This document shows positions 8,952-17,494 of a stretch of 64,000 bases of DNA, one piece after another. The stretch is from Streptomyces armeniacus (GTDB lineage: Bacteria > Actinomycetota > Actinomycetes > Streptomycetales > Streptomycetaceae), in NCBI RefSeq assembly GCF_003355155.1, contig NZ_CP031320.1, positions 2,889,881-2,953,880 of the forward strand, given 5' to 3'. Numbering within the stretch: position 1 is the stretch's first letter; the number at the start of each line of letters is the position of its first letter. The notes below the pieces were generated by a model. That model did not search any database. It was not told the DNA's origin and was given only the letters and a program-made list of their open reading frames with translations. Both the position numbers and the translations under genes were made by a program.

Positions 8952-9878
8952 GTGGCCGACCGTACGGTGAGTGAATTCGAGGCACAGCGCGGACGGCTGT
9001 TCGGGCTCGCGTACCGCCTGCTGGGCTCCGCAGCGGAGGCCGAGGACGCGGTGCAGGACGCGTACTTGCGCTGGGAGTCAGCGGACCGCGCGGCGATCGC
9101 GGTCCCGGCGGCCTGGCTGACGAAGGCCGTCACGAACCTCTGCCTGAACCGGCTGGCCTCCGCGCGCGTGCGGCGCGAGGAGTACGTGGGGGCCTGGCTG
9201 CCGGAACCGGTGCTGACCGAGGGCGGCGCGCTCGGCCCGCTGGACACCGTGGAGCAGCGGGAATCCGTCTCGATGGCCCTTCTCGTCCTGCTGGAGCGGC
9301 TCACTCCGGCCGAGCGCGCGGTGTTCGTCCTCCGGGAGGCGTTCGGCTATCCGCACCGGGAGATCGCCGGGATCATGGAGCTGGGCGAGGCGAACTGCCG
9401 CCAGCTCCAGCGCCGCGCACGGCAACGGCTGGGCGCGGCACCGCCGTCGGCCGCGTCCCGTTCCGCGCCCGCCGACCGGGAACGGTGGCACGGGCTGGTG
9501 GAACGCTTCCTCGCGGCCGCCCGCGACGGCGACATGGCCGGCCTGGAACGGCTGCTGGCCGCCGACGTCACCTCGTGGGCGGACGGCGGCGGCGTGGTCG
9601 GCACGGCACGGCGGCCTGTCACCGGCCGCGAGCGCGTCGCGCGCTACCTCACCGGCGGGCTGGCCAGGTTCGCGGCCGGTGTGGACTTCACGGTGGCGGA
9701 AGTGAACGGCGGCCCCGCGGCGCTGGCGTGGGCCGGCGGGCGGCTGGCCGGTGTGGTCACGGTGGAGGTGGCGGGCGCGGAGCCGGACGGCGAGCGGATA
9801 GCGGGCCTGCGGATCGTGGCGAACCCGGACAAGCTCCGCACCGTGGCCCGGCAGGCGGAGGCGCTGTCACGTTTCTGA
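8952..9878 (+). CDS. ECF41-family RNA polymerase sigma factor with SnoaL-like C-terminal domain
   Basis: 308 residues: sigma2 (about 10-75), sigma4 (about 110-165) and a SnoaL-like extension (about 175-300). The three hallmark motifs of ECF41 factors are present: WLPEP at 82-86, DGGG at 211-214 and NPDKL at 291-295. In ECF41 proteins no separate anti-sigma factor is needed; the C-terminal domain controls activity. The next gene encodes an NAD-dependent epimerase/SDR, the type of partner such factors usually transcribe. GTG 8952 is the likely start although no strong ribosome site is visible; GTG 8967 is an alternative. Confidence 0.85.
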   Translation: MADRTVSEFEAQRGRLFGLAYRLLGSAAEAEDAVQDAYLRWESADRAAIAVPAAWLTKAVTNLCLNRLASARVRREEYVGAWLPEPVLTEGGALGPLDTVEQRESVSMALLVLLERLTPAERAVFVLREAFGYPHREIAGIMELGEANCRQLQRRARQRLGAAPPSAASRSAPADRERWHGLVERFLAAARDGDMAGLERLLAADVTSWADGGGVVGTARRPVTGRERVARYLTGGLARFAAGVDFTVAEVNGGPAALAWAGGRLAGVVTVEVAGAEPDGERIAGLRIVANPDKLRTVARQAEALSRF

Positions 9879-9891
9879 CGGCTGCCCGGTC
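9865..9891 (+). promoter_or_regulatory. Candidate ECF41-dependent promoter of the SDR gene
   Basis: TGTCACG at 9865-9871, then 16 nt, then GGTC at 9888-9891. The consensus I recall for ECF41 targets is TGTCACA-N16-CGTC, so this is a two-mismatch match. It overlaps the last codons of the sigma gene and would start transcription some 40 nt before the SDR start codon. Confidence 0.5.
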
Positions 9892-9935
9892 AGCCTCCCG
9901 GAAGGCACTCGTACGAGATCCCGGAGGCCGTATCC

Positions 9936-10805
9936 ATGAACACAGACAGCACGGACAGCACAGCAGGTGCGGAAGGCACGGGTGGCGCAGGTGGCACGGG
10001 CGGTGCTGCGCCGGGGAGGCCGGTCCTGGTGACCGGCGGCACCGGCACGCTCGGCCGCCAGGTGGTGCGGCGGCTGCTGGACCGGCAACGCGCCGTACGG
10101 GTCATGAGCCGGCGGGCCCGGCCGGCGGGTGACCGCGCGCCGTACGAGTGGGCGTCCTGTGACCTCGCGAAGGGGCGCGGCATCGACGCGGCCGTGGCGG
10201 GAGTGGACACGATCGTGCACTGTGCGACCACCCTCACCGGCGACGACGAGGCGGCCGCACGCCGGCTCCTGGGCGCGGTGCGGGAATCGGACACCGAGCT
10301 CAGGCACTTCGTCTACGTGTCGATCGTCGGCATCGACCGCGTGCCCCTCGGCTACTACCGCAGGAAGCTGGCCGCCGAGGGCGTACTCGAAAGCTCGGGG
10401 CTGCCGTACACCGTGCTGCGGACCACGCAGTTCCACGACCTGATCGCCCTCATGGCCACCTGCCAGCGGCGGCTGCCGGTCGTCTTCACGCTCTCCGGCG
10501 TCAGCTTCCAGCCGGTCGACTCCGGCGAGGTCGCCGACCGGCTGGTGGAGTTGGCGCAGGCCGAACCGGCGGGCCGCGTCGCCGACATGGGCGGGCCCGA
10601 GGTGCGTACGGCCCGTGACCTGGCGCGCAGCACCCTCGACGCGTACGTGAGGCGGCGCCGGGTCGTACCGCTGCGGCTGCCGGGGCGGGCGTTCGGTGCG
10701 TACCGCGCGGGCGGGCACCTGGCGCCGGAGAGGGCGGTCGGGCGGCTCACTTTCGAGGATCATCTCGCTGCCACAGGCGGTTCAGCCGGTCGTCCAGCAC
10801 GGTGA
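9936..10805 (+). CDS. NAD(P)-binding SDR/NmrA-type oxidoreductase
   Basis: 289 residues. The nucleotide-binding loop is VLVTGGTGTLGRQVV after a Gly/Ala/Thr-rich leader of about 28 residues. The region HFVYVSIVGIDRVPLGYYRRKLAAEGVLE, with Y-x3-K-like spacing, belongs to the atypical short-chain dehydrogenase family that includes NmrA and YwnB-like proteins. The substrate is unknown. The start at 9936 follows CGGAGG. Position directly behind an ECF41 sigma gene suggests it is that factor's target. The 3' end overlaps the convergent TetR gene by 59 bp. Confidence 0.8.
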   Translation: MNTDSTDSTAGAEGTGGAGGTGGAAPGRPVLVTGGTGTLGRQVVRRLLDRQRAVRVMSRRARPAGDRAPYEWASCDLAKGRGIDAAVAGVDTIVHCATTLTGDDEAAARRLLGAVRESDTELRHFVYVSIVGIDRVPLGYYRRKLAAEGVLESSGLPYTVLRTTQFHDLIALMATCQRRLPVVFTLSGVSFQPVDSGEVADRLVELAQAEPAGRVADMGGPEVRTARDLARSTLDAYVRRRRVVPLRLPGRAFGAYRAGGHLAPERAVGRLTFEDHLAATGGSAGRPAR

Positions 10806-11349
10806 GCGCGTCGGCGGGGGAGAGGTGGCCGATCAGCAGGTGGGTGGTGAGGCCGTCGGCGAGGGCGAGGAACGTACGGGCCTCGCACGCCGCGTCCTCC
10901 GCGGTGATGCCGGGGACCGCCTCGGTGACGAGGCGTACGAGCAGGGTGTGCAGGCTCGCGTAATTCTCGCGGAGGGTGGCCGCCAGGGCCGGCGTGACGG
11001 CCGCCTGGGCGACGAACGCGAGCCATACGCGTGCCTCCGCCCGGTGCGGCTCGCCGATCAGCGTGACCTCGGTGAGCGCGTGGCCGAGGACGGTGCGGGC
11101 CGACTGCGCGGGTGACGCACCGATGCTGGCGCCGATCCGGGAGCTGACGCGGGCGCCGACCTGCCGGAGGGCGAAGACGAGCATCTCCTCCTTCGTACGG
11201 AAGCAGCGCTGCACCGCTCCCATCGACACGTCGGCCCGCGCTGCCACGTCGCGCAGGGTGACGCCCTCCAGGCCGCTCTCGTCGGCTAGTTGCAGGACGG
11301 CGTCCGCGATGTGCCGGCGCCTGCTGTCGTGGTCGATCTGACGGGGCAT
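10747..11349 (-). CDS. TetR/AcrR-family transcriptional regulator
   Basis: 200 residues from ATG 11349. The HTH covers about residues 5-50 (HIADAVLQLADESGLEGVTL, then VSMGAVQRCFRTKEEML), followed by an all-helical ligand domain of the BetI-like TetR_C type. It is divergent from the amidase gene, and the gap contains two operator-like repeats, so it probably represses itself and the amidase. The inducer is unknown. Its 3' end overlaps the SDR gene by 59 bp in a convergent arrangement. Confidence 0.85.
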   Translation of the reverse strand: MPRQIDHDSRRRHIADAVLQLADESGLEGVTLRDVAARADVSMGAVQRCFRTKEEMLVFALRQVGARVSSRIGASIGASPAQSARTVLGHALTEVTLIGEPHRAEARVWLAFVAQAAVTPALAATLRENYASLHTLLVRLVTEAVPGITAEDAACEARTFLALADGLTTHLLIGHLSPADALTVLDDRLNRLWQRDDPRK

Positions 11350-11369
11350 GCGGCAGCTCACTCCATATT

Positions 11370-11387
11370 CCGATGCGCTTGTATCGG
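11370..11387. promoter_or_regulatory. Candidate TetR operator 1
   Basis: CCGATGCG-CTTGTATCGG is an imperfect 18-bp inverted repeat in the TetR/amidase divergent gap. It shares the half-site CCGATGCG with the second element. Confidence 0.6.
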
Positions 11388-11409
11388 TTCGAGGTTACCC
11401 TGCCCGTTG

Positions 11410-11426
11410 TGATGCGTCCGCATCGG
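11410..11426. promoter_or_regulatory. Candidate TetR operator 2
   Basis: Contains a perfect repeat GATGCG-TC-CGCATC (11411-11424), extended by GG to give the half-site CGCATCGG, the complement of the half-site in operator 1. The two are 40 bp apart, near four helical turns. Confidence 0.6.
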
Positions 11427-11464
11427 AACGATCGCGGGCAGGAACGACGAGGAGAGCGGCAGGC

Positions 11465-12886
11465 ATGGGCAGCGAGTGGTGGAAGCAGGACGCGGCGGCC
11501 GTGGGGGCCGCCGTACGGGCCGGGGACGTCACGGCCGCCGAGGTGATCGACAGTCACCTGGAACGGATCGCCGCGGTGAACCCCGCCGTGAACGCCGTGA
11601 CCCAGCTCCTCGCCGACCGGGCCCGTGAGGAGGCGGCCGCCCTGGACCGCAGGCGCGCGACGGGGGAGGAGCTGGGGCCGCTGGCCGGCGTGCCGTTCAC
11701 GGTCAAGGAGACCACCGCGATCGAGGGCCTGCCGACCACCTTCGGCGCCGTCCGCTTCAAGGACCACGTGGCGCCGCGTGACGCGCCGCCCGTGGCCCGG
11801 CTCCGCGCCGCCGGGGCGATCCCCGTGGGGCACAGCAACATGCCCACGCTGATCCTCGCCGGTGTACATCCGCGCAGTGAACTCTTCGGCGACACCTGGA
11901 ACCCCTGGGACCGGGGCATCAGCCCCGGCGGCACCAGCGGCGGCGACGGCGCGGCCGTGGCCGCCGGCATGGTGCCGATCGGCCTCGGCAACGACTCCGG
12001 GGGCTCGGTCCGGCTGCCCGCGGCGTTCTGCGGCACGGCCGGGCTGAAGCCGACCACCGGGCGGTTTCCCGCCGACCACCGCCTGGGGCCGGACGATCCG
12101 GCGCTGTGCTCCCAGGTGTTCGTGGTGGACGGGCCGTTGGCGCGTACGGTGCGCGATCTGTGGCTCTCCTTCGAGGCGCTGGCAGGGCCGGGGGCCGACC
12201 CGGCTGACCCGCGGGCCGTACCGGTGCCGACCCGGCTCGGCGGGCCGGGAGGACGGCCGCCTCGGGTCGGCGTGGTCGCGCGGGCGGGCGGCAGGGACAC
12301 GCACCCCGACGTACGGGCGGCGGTGGACGCGGCGGCGTCGGCGCTCTCGGACAGCGGGTACGCGGTCGAGGAGGTGCAGGACGTACCGCGGTTCCAGGAG
12401 GCGCTGGACGCCTACTCGTCGATGGTGATGACGGAGTTCAGCGGGAGCTGGCCGGTGGTCAGGACCCTGCTGGGCAAGGACGGTCACCGCTATATCGAGA
12501 TGTCGATGGACAAGTCCGCGCCGGTGGAACTCGCGGAGTATCTGCGGCTCACCGGGGTCAGGCTGAACATCCAGCGGGCCTGGGCGGAGTTCCAGCGGGA
12601 GTATCCGCTGCTGCTCGGGCCGGTGTTCGCACAGCCGCCGGTGGCGCCGGGGGCCGAGTCGGCGAGCGCGGAGGGCCACGAGTTCTTCGGTAGGGCTTTG
12701 GGGCTGTGCAGCGTCACCAGCTTCGTGGGTGTGCCGGCCGTGGCCGTGCCGGGCGGGGTGTTCGGCGGACTGCCGCAGGGTGTGCAGGTCATCGGGAGGT
12801 TCTTCCGTGAGGATCAGTGTCTGGACGCCGCCGCGGTGATCGAGGAGCGCGTCGGCGTACTGACACCGGTGGAGCCGCGCGGCTGA
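11465..12886 (+). CDS. Amidase-signature family amidase
   Basis: 473 residues. The Ser-cisSer-Lys triad is visible: Lys81 in TVKETTAIEG, Ser158 in GGTSGGDGA and Ser181 in GNDSGGSVR. Such enzymes hydrolyse amide bonds of small substrates (aryl or aliphatic amides, carbamoyl compounds). The protein ends in the typical VPAVAVPGG...PQGVQVIGRFFREDQCL segment. The ATG at 11465 follows GAGGAGAG. It is divergent from a TetR gene with operators between them, so expression is probably induced by its substrate. The substrate cannot be read from sequence. Confidence 0.88.
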   Translation: MGSEWWKQDAAAVGAAVRAGDVTAAEVIDSHLERIAAVNPAVNAVTQLLADRAREEAAALDRRRATGEELGPLAGVPFTVKETTAIEGLPTTFGAVRFKDHVAPRDAPPVARLRAAGAIPVGHSNMPTLILAGVHPRSELFGDTWNPWDRGISPGGTSGGDGAAVAAGMVPIGLGNDSGGSVRLPAAFCGTAGLKPTTGRFPADHRLGPDDPALCSQVFVVDGPLARTVRDLWLSFEALAGPGADPADPRAVPVPTRLGGPGGRPPRVGVVARAGGRDTHPDVRAAVDAAASALSDSGYAVEEVQDVPRFQEALDAYSSMVMTEFSGSWPVVRTLLGKDGHRYIEMSMDKSAPVELAEYLRLTGVRLNIQRAWAEFQREYPLLLGPVFAQPPVAPGAESASAEGHEFFGRALGLCSVTSFVGVPAVAVPGGVFGGLPQGVQVIGRFFREDQCLDAAAVIEERVGVLTPVEPRG

Positions 12887-12978
12887 CACCGGACACGCCG
12901 CGCCCTGCCGCCGGGCCAACGGGGCGCGTACGGCGGGGTGTTCGGGCCGGCTCGACGGCCGGGGTACGGCAGCGGAAC

Positions 12979-13006
12979 GGGGCGCGCGAACCGGCTCGCG
13001 CGCCCC
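12979..13006 (+). terminator. Terminator downstream of the amidase gene
   Basis: 11-bp perfect arms (GGGGCGCGCGA at 12979-12989 and its complement at 12996-13006) with a 6-nt loop, 93 nt after the amidase stop. Confidence 0.65.
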
Positions 13007-13047
13007 GACCGTACGGTCTGTCACCTGGATGGCCGTACCATGGCGCG

Positions 13048-13656
13048 GTGCTGGTCAAGTGGATGCGCTGCACCGTCGTCGACCGTCGGGGGTTCGAGCG
13101 GGCTCAGCGAAAGTGGGCGGGGCTGCTCGGCGAGCCGGGATTCCGCGGGCAGGGCGGCGGATGGAGCCGGTCCAAGGCCGGCGTGGTGCACCTGTTCGGC
13201 TTCTGGGAGAGCAGGGCCTTCTACGACTCCTTCATGGCGCGCTCGCACGACCGGCTGAACGCTTCACAGGTCGGCACGTACAAAGACCTCCAAGTGCGTC
13301 TCTTCGAATACCGCTTCGATGTGAAGACCGGTTTCCAGCCGGTCTTCACCGAGGCTGATCTGCTGCGGGTGGCGCACTGCCGGATCCGGCACGACCGCGT
13401 GGACCACTTCGTCCTGATGCAGGAGAAGGTGTGGAACCCGGCGATGGCCGGCTCGCCGGGAATGCTCCGCGGCATCTTCGCCCAGGCGCAACCGGAGGAC
13501 GAGTTCCTGGTGCTGTCGATGTGGGACTCGGCCGCCGAACACGGCAAGTACCGGACGGAACGCGTCGAACGGCTGGCACTGCGGGCCCAGACGGGCGCGG
13601 ACGTGGCGGCCATCGCGGGCGACGTGATCGACCTGGAGCCGAACTGGACCGTGTGA
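13048..13656 (+). CDS. DUF4937/YdbC-like dimeric alpha-beta barrel protein
   Basis: 202 residues, two copies of a ferredoxin-like antibiotic-monooxygenase fold: first half VKWMRCTVVDRRGFERAQ..., second half VAHCRIRHDRVDHFVLMQEKVWNP. The second half ends in FLVLSMWDSAAEHGKY. The repeat of a VxWxxC/VAHCR strand suggests internal duplication. The function is unknown. GTG 13048 is chosen; a TACCAT hexamer ends 6 nt upstream, so the message could be leaderless. It is a single gene, convergent with the MFS exporter gene. Confidence 0.75.
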   Translation: MLVKWMRCTVVDRRGFERAQRKWAGLLGEPGFRGQGGGWSRSKAGVVHLFGFWESRAFYDSFMARSHDRLNASQVGTYKDLQVRLFEYRFDVKTGFQPVFTEADLLRVAHCRIRHDRVDHFVLMQEKVWNPAMAGSPGMLRGIFAQAQPEDEFLVLSMWDSAAEHGKYRTERVERLALRAQTGADVAAIAGDVIDLEPNWTV

Positions 13657-13680
13657 CCGTCCCGGCCGATGACCGATGCT

Positions 13681-13710
13681 GCCTCCGCACCGCGGAGGCC
13701 GGATCCGGCC
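13681..13710. terminator. Convergent terminator
   Basis: Hairpin GCCTCCGC-ACC-GCGGAGGC (13681-13699) overlaps the palindrome GGCCGGATCCGGCC (13697-13710). It lies between the DUF4937 gene and the convergent MFS gene. Confidence 0.55.
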
Positions 13711-13768
13711 GTCTTCGGCGGCGCGGTGGTACGGGCCCGCAGGGCGGCGAGACCCGTACCGCCGCGGA

Positions 13769-15325
13769 TCAGGCCACCCCGCCCGGCCCCGCCACTCCGC
13801 TGAGCGCCTCCAGATCGCTGCGCCGCACCCGTATCACCGTGGCCGCCGTGATCAGCGCCACGACCACCAGGGCCACGGCGGCGATGAACGCCGTGGATAT
13901 CCCGTGCGCCAGGACCTCGCTGCCCCAGGGCCCGGGCAGCTCGTGCGTTCTGGCGAACTCGGCCTTCTCCGCGGGCGACGCGTTGGCCATGAAGTCGGGT
14001 ATCTGCGCCTTGGCCTCGTCCCGGCTCGCCGTGCCGAAGACGGTCAGCAGGATCGACAGCCCCAGTGAACCGCCCACCTGCTGCGTGGCGTTCAGCAGCC
14101 CGGACGCCGCACCCGCCTCGTGCGGGGCCACACCGGAGACGGCGGTCAGGGTCAGCGTGACGAAGTTGAGGCCCATGCCGAACCCGAACAGCACCATCGG
14201 CCCGAGAACGCCGCCCATATAGCCGCTGTCCGGCTCGATCAGGGTCTGCCACGCCATGCCCACCGCCGTCAGCAGCGAGCCGACCACCATGAACGGCTTG
14301 GGCCCGAGCACCGGCAGATAGCGCTGGGAGAGCCCCGCCCCGACCACGATCGCGACGGTCACCGGCAGGAACGCGAAGCCGGCTCTGATCGGGCTGTAAC
14401 CCAGCACGTTCTGCACGAACAGCACGATGAAGAAGAACATCCCGAACATCGCGGCGGACAGGCTCAGCATGATCACGTAAGAGCCGGAGCGGTTGCGGTC
14501 GGTGAACATCCGCAGCGGCGTGATCGGCTCCGCCGCGCGCGACTCGACCACGACGAACGCCGCCAGCAGCACGACCGCGGCCCCGAACGCCGCGAGCGTG
14601 TATCCGTCGGTCCAGCCGTCCTCCGACGCGCGCACGAACCCGTACACCAACGAGGCCATGCCTCCGGTGGAGGTGAGCGCGCCCATCAGGTCGAACCGTC
14701 CCGGGTGCCGCGCCGACTCCGAGATGTACAGCGGCGTGAGGACCACGATCAGAAGGCCGATGGGCACGTTCACGAACAGCACCCAGCGCCAGTCGAGCCA
14801 CTCCGTGAGCATGCCGCCCGCCAGCAGGCCGACCGCGCCGCCGCCCGCGGAGACCGCGGCGAACACACCGAAGGCGCGGTTCCGCTCCGGCCCCTCCGGG
14901 AAGGTCGTCGCGATCAGCGCGAGCGAGGTCGGCGAGGCGATCGCGCCGCCCGCCCCCTGCAGCGCCCGCGCGGTCAGCAACTGCCAGGGCTCCTGTGCGA
15001 GCCCGCCCAGCAGCGAGGCCGCGATGAACAGCAGGATGCCGACCATGAACACCCGCCGGCGGCCCAGGATGTCCCCGGCCCGCCCGCCGAGCAGGAGCAG
15101 CCCGCCGAAGGTCAGGGTGTACGCCGTGACGACCCAGGACAGCCCGGTGGTGGAGAAGTCGAGCGCACCCTGGATGTGCGGAAGCGCAATGTTCACAATG
15201 GTGACATCGAGAACGACCATGAGCTGGCACGCGGCGATCACGGCCAGCGCGATGCCCCGCCGGCTCTCGCGGGGAGCGGGTTTCGGTGGACTGCTGTCAG
15301 ACGTCGTCAATGAAGAGGTTGTCAC
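13769..15325 (-). CDS. DHA2-family MFS multidrug exporter (14 TM)
   Basis: 518 residues with 14 predicted membrane segments. The family motifs are LDVTIVNIALPHI in TM1 and GGRAGDILGRRRVF in the first cytoplasmic loop. TM5 motif C appears as GGAVGLLAGGMLTEWLDWRW. Such proton-driven exporters (EmrB/QacA type) remove drugs or the cell's own antibiotics. The start is GTG 15325 with GGGGGA upstream. It is divergent from a TetR gene, with two near-perfect operators in the 106-nt gap, so drug-inducible control is likely. Confidence 0.92.
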   Translation of the reverse strand: MTTSSLTTSDSSPPKPAPRESRRGIALAVIAACQLMVVLDVTIVNIALPHIQGALDFSTTGLSWVVTAYTLTFGGLLLLGGRAGDILGRRRVFMVGILLFIAASLLGGLAQEPWQLLTARALQGAGGAIASPTSLALIATTFPEGPERNRAFGVFAAVSAGGGAVGLLAGGMLTEWLDWRWVLFVNVPIGLLIVVLTPLYISESARHPGRFDLMGALTSTGGMASLVYGFVRASEDGWTDGYTLAAFGAAVVLLAAFVVVESRAAEPITPLRMFTDRNRSGSYVIMLSLSAAMFGMFFFIVLFVQNVLGYSPIRAGFAFLPVTVAIVVGAGLSQRYLPVLGPKPFMVVGSLLTAVGMAWQTLIEPDSGYMGGVLGPMVLFGFGMGLNFVTLTLTAVSGVAPHEAGAASGLLNATQQVGGSLGLSILLTVFGTASRDEAKAQIPDFMANASPAEKAEFARTHELPGPWGSEVLAHGISTAFIAAVALVVVALITAATVIRVRRSDLEALSGVAGPGGVA

Positions 15326-15350
15326 TCTGGAGATCCCCCACTTGAGAAAG

Positions 15351-15370
15351 AGTGAACGCCACCGTTCACT
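15351..15370. promoter_or_regulatory. TetR operator at the MFS promoter
   Basis: Perfect inverted repeat AGTGAACG-CCAC-CGTTCACT, 25 nt before the MFS start codon. Confidence 0.8.
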
Positions 15371-15396
15371 AAGTCGACCACTGTAATGACCCCGTG

Positions 15397-15418
15397 TAGG
15401 GAACGCAAGCGTTCCCTA
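15397..15418. promoter_or_regulatory. TetR operator at its own gene
   Basis: Perfect 22-bp palindrome with arm TAGGGAACGC, 2-nt centre AA and the complementary arm. Its GAACG core is shared with the repeat at 15351. It ends 13 nt before the tetR start codon, so bound protein would block the regulator's own expression. Confidence 0.8.
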
Positions 15419-15431
15419 AAGAAAGAAGGCG

Positions 15432-16034
15432 ATGGTGACCTGCCGTCCACCGGCCATACGACGCCGTGGCGCCGAGCTCGAACGCGCGATCCTCGATGCC
15501 ACGCTGGAACAGCTGGGCACCCACGGCTGGACCGGCCTGACGATGGAGGGCGTCGCCGCCAAGGCCCGTACGGGGAAGGCCGCCGTCTACCGCCGCTGGC
15601 CCACCAAGGGCGACCTGGTCGCCGACGCCCTGCGCGCCGGGCTGCCGGAGACCGGCCTTCCGCCGGACCACGGGGACCTGCGGGAGGACCTGATCGAGAT
15701 GTGCGGCCGCATGCTCGACGCCATGTACTCCCGTTCCGGGAACGCGCTCAGGGCGATCCTCGACGAGTGTGACCGCCCCGAGGCCGAGCGCTTCCACGAA
15801 CTGGTCATGGGCGGTGTCGTGGAGCCCGGCAAGCGGCTCATCGGTGACATCGTGCGCCGCGGCATCGAACGCGGCGAAGTGCGCGAGGACGCGACGGGAG
15901 AGCTCGTCGTCGACGTCGCCCCGGCCATGATGATGTACCGGCACAAGGTCACCGGCTCACGTCTCGGTGAGTCCGACATTGCCGAGATGGTCGACCAGGT
16001 CATGCTGCCCCTGCTCGCCCCACGGACCGGCTGA
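15432..16034 (+). CDS. TetR-family repressor of the adjacent MFS exporter
   Basis: 200 residues. The HTH is at about 15-60 ([20 protein letters not shown], then [19 protein letters not shown]), with a TetR_C domain thereafter. The divergent exporter gene and two palindromes in the shared promoter make this a classical local drug-efflux repressor; the ligand is unknown. The ATG at 15432 has AAGAAGG in front. The rnhB gene starts 37 nt downstream but seems to have its own -10. Confidence 0.88.
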   Translation: MVTCRPPAIRRRGAELERAILDATLEQLGTHGWTGLTMEGVAAKARTGKAAVYRRWPTKGDLVADALRAGLPETGLPPDHGDLREDLIEMCGRMLDAMYSRSGNALRAILDECDRPEAERFHELVMGGVVEPGKRLIGDIVRRGIERGEVREDATGELVVDVAPAMMMYRHKVTGSRLGESDIAEMVDQVMLPLLAPRTG

Positions 16035-16071
16035 AACGACGGAAGACGCACCGGCTACGCTGGCACCCGAC

Positions 16072-16749
16072 ATGCCGTACGAGCCGCCCACACACCGCGT
16101 TGAGCGATCCCTCCGTGCCACCACAGGCGCCAAGGTGATCGCGGGAGTTGACGAGGTCGGCCGCGGAGCCTGGGCGGGTCCGGTGACCGTGTGCGCCGCC
16201 GTCACGGGCCTGCGCCGGCCGCCAGAGGGGCTGACGGACTCCAAGCTCCTCACCCCCAAGCGCCGCGCCGAAATCGCCGGAGAACTCGAGAGTTGGGTCA
16301 CCTCGCACGCCCTCGGCCACTCCTCGCCCGAGGAGATCGACCGGCTGGGCATGACGGCCGCGCTGCGGCTGGCGGCCCTGCGGGCGCTGGAGGAGCTGCC
16401 CGTGCGGCCCGAGGTGGTGATCCTCGACGGCAAGCACGACTACCTGGGCGGCCCCTGGCGCGTGCGTACGGTGATCAAGGGCGACCAGTCGTGCATCGCG
16501 GTCGCCGCCGCCTCGGTGCTGGCCAAGGTCCGCCGCGACGCCATGATGGCCGAACTCGGCGTGGAGCACGCCCCGTTCGCCTTCGAGGACAACGCCGGGT
16601 ACCCCTCACCCGTGCACCGCTCCGCACTCGCACAGCACGGCCCCACTCCCCAGCACCGGCTCTCCTGGGCATACTTGGACGCCCTGCCGCGTTGGAAGCA
16701 TTTGAAGCGCCCCAGGGTCGAGCCGGTCGAGCAGGCCGAACTCTTCTGA
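16072..16749 (+). CDS. rnhB: Ribonuclease HII
   Basis: 225 residues. It cleaves the RNA strand of RNA-DNA hybrids and single ribonucleotides in DNA. The catalytic acids are visible: Asp27 and Glu28 (GVDEVGRG), Asp119 (VVILDGK) and Asp156 (AKVRRD). The substrate-recognition GRG motif is at 30-32. The ATG at 16072 has no Shine-Dalgarno sequence; TACGCT ends 10 nt upstream, consistent with a leaderless or very short leader. The C-terminal tail ends [10 protein letters not shown], typical of actinobacterial homologues. Confidence 0.95.
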   Translation: MPYEPPTHRVERSLRATTGAKVIAGVDEVGRGAWAGPVTVCAAVTGLRRPPEGLTDSKLLTPKRRAEIAGELESWVTSHALGHSSPEEIDRLGMTAALRLAALRALEELPVRPEVVILDGKHDYLGGPWRVRTVIKGDQSCIAVAAASVLAKVRRDAMMAELGVEHAPFAFEDNAGYPSPVHRSALAQHGPTPQHRLSWAYLDALPRWKHLKRPRVEPVEQAELF

Positions 16750-16859
16750 GGAGGCACGCGGCACACCCGCGGACCTCCCCGCCGGTCCTGCCGGTACGGC
16801 ACCGACCTTGGGACAACCCGCCGACGCGACCCGCACCGGCGTTTGATAGACAACTCACC

Positions 16860-17453
16860 ATGCCTCTCACCCCTGAGGAGCCACAGATTCACGAGAGTGT
16901 TCCGGGATCCCGCACCGCTGCGGCCTCCCGCTCCGTACCACCGCTCCCCGGCCCCCGGCCCACACCCCGTCCCGCGCCGCCGCGCGCGGACCGGAACCGG
17001 CCGGGCCCGAGCCGCCCGGGCAGCGGACGTGCCGGCAGCCCGTCGGCACAGAACGCCACCGCCGAGGCGAGTGGCACCGCTCAGATCCAGCTCGTCGAGG
17101 CCACCGACGCGACGGCCGTGGACACCGCTGACGAGACCGTGGACAGGCTGCTGGACGGCGGTCTCGCCCCCGGCGACATCCTGGTGCTCACCACCGGTGA
17201 GGAGCACCCGTGGGCGCAGCACGAACGGTCCTTCGGCGAGGAGTCGTACTGGCGCCAACTCACCGACGGTGAGGACGTCTTCTGCGCGCACGCCTCCGCG
17301 GCCGAACGTGTCGGCAGCCGGTCCGTGGTCGTGCTCGCCGTCAACGGCGGCACGGACGCGGAGGCCGCCAAGGCGCTCCCCGCGGCGCTCGCGAAGGCGG
17401 GCAGGGAACTGATCGTCTGCGGCGACCCGGAGCGGCTGCGCGCCCTCCTCTGA
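16860..17453 (+). CDS. Hypothetical protein resembling the C-terminal end of a UvrD-like helicase
   Basis: 197 residues. The first 75 are a disordered Pro/Arg/Ala-rich segment. The rest (QIQLVEATDATAVDTADETV..., VLVLTTGEEHPWAQHERSFG, SVVVLAVNGG, LIVCGDPERL) looks like the last part of a superfamily I helicase (the segment after motif V/VI), but no Walker motifs are present, so it cannot be a motor by itself. It could be a regulator or a decayed helicase. It lies 110 bp after rnhB and is convergent with the RadC-like gene. The assignment is by eye and weak. Confidence 0.5.
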   Translation: MPLTPEEPQIHESVPGSRTAAASRSVPPLPGPRPTPRPAPPRADRNRPGPSRPGSGRAGSPSAQNATAEASGTAQIQLVEATDATAVDTADETVDRLLDGGLAPGDILVLTTGEEHPWAQHERSFGEESYWRQLTDGEDVFCAHASAAERVGSRSVVVLAVNGGTDAEAAKALPAALAKAGRELIVCGDPERLRALL

Positions 17454-17494
17454 GCGTCCCGCCGGAGTGCGCGTCCCGTCAGTTCGTCAGCCCG

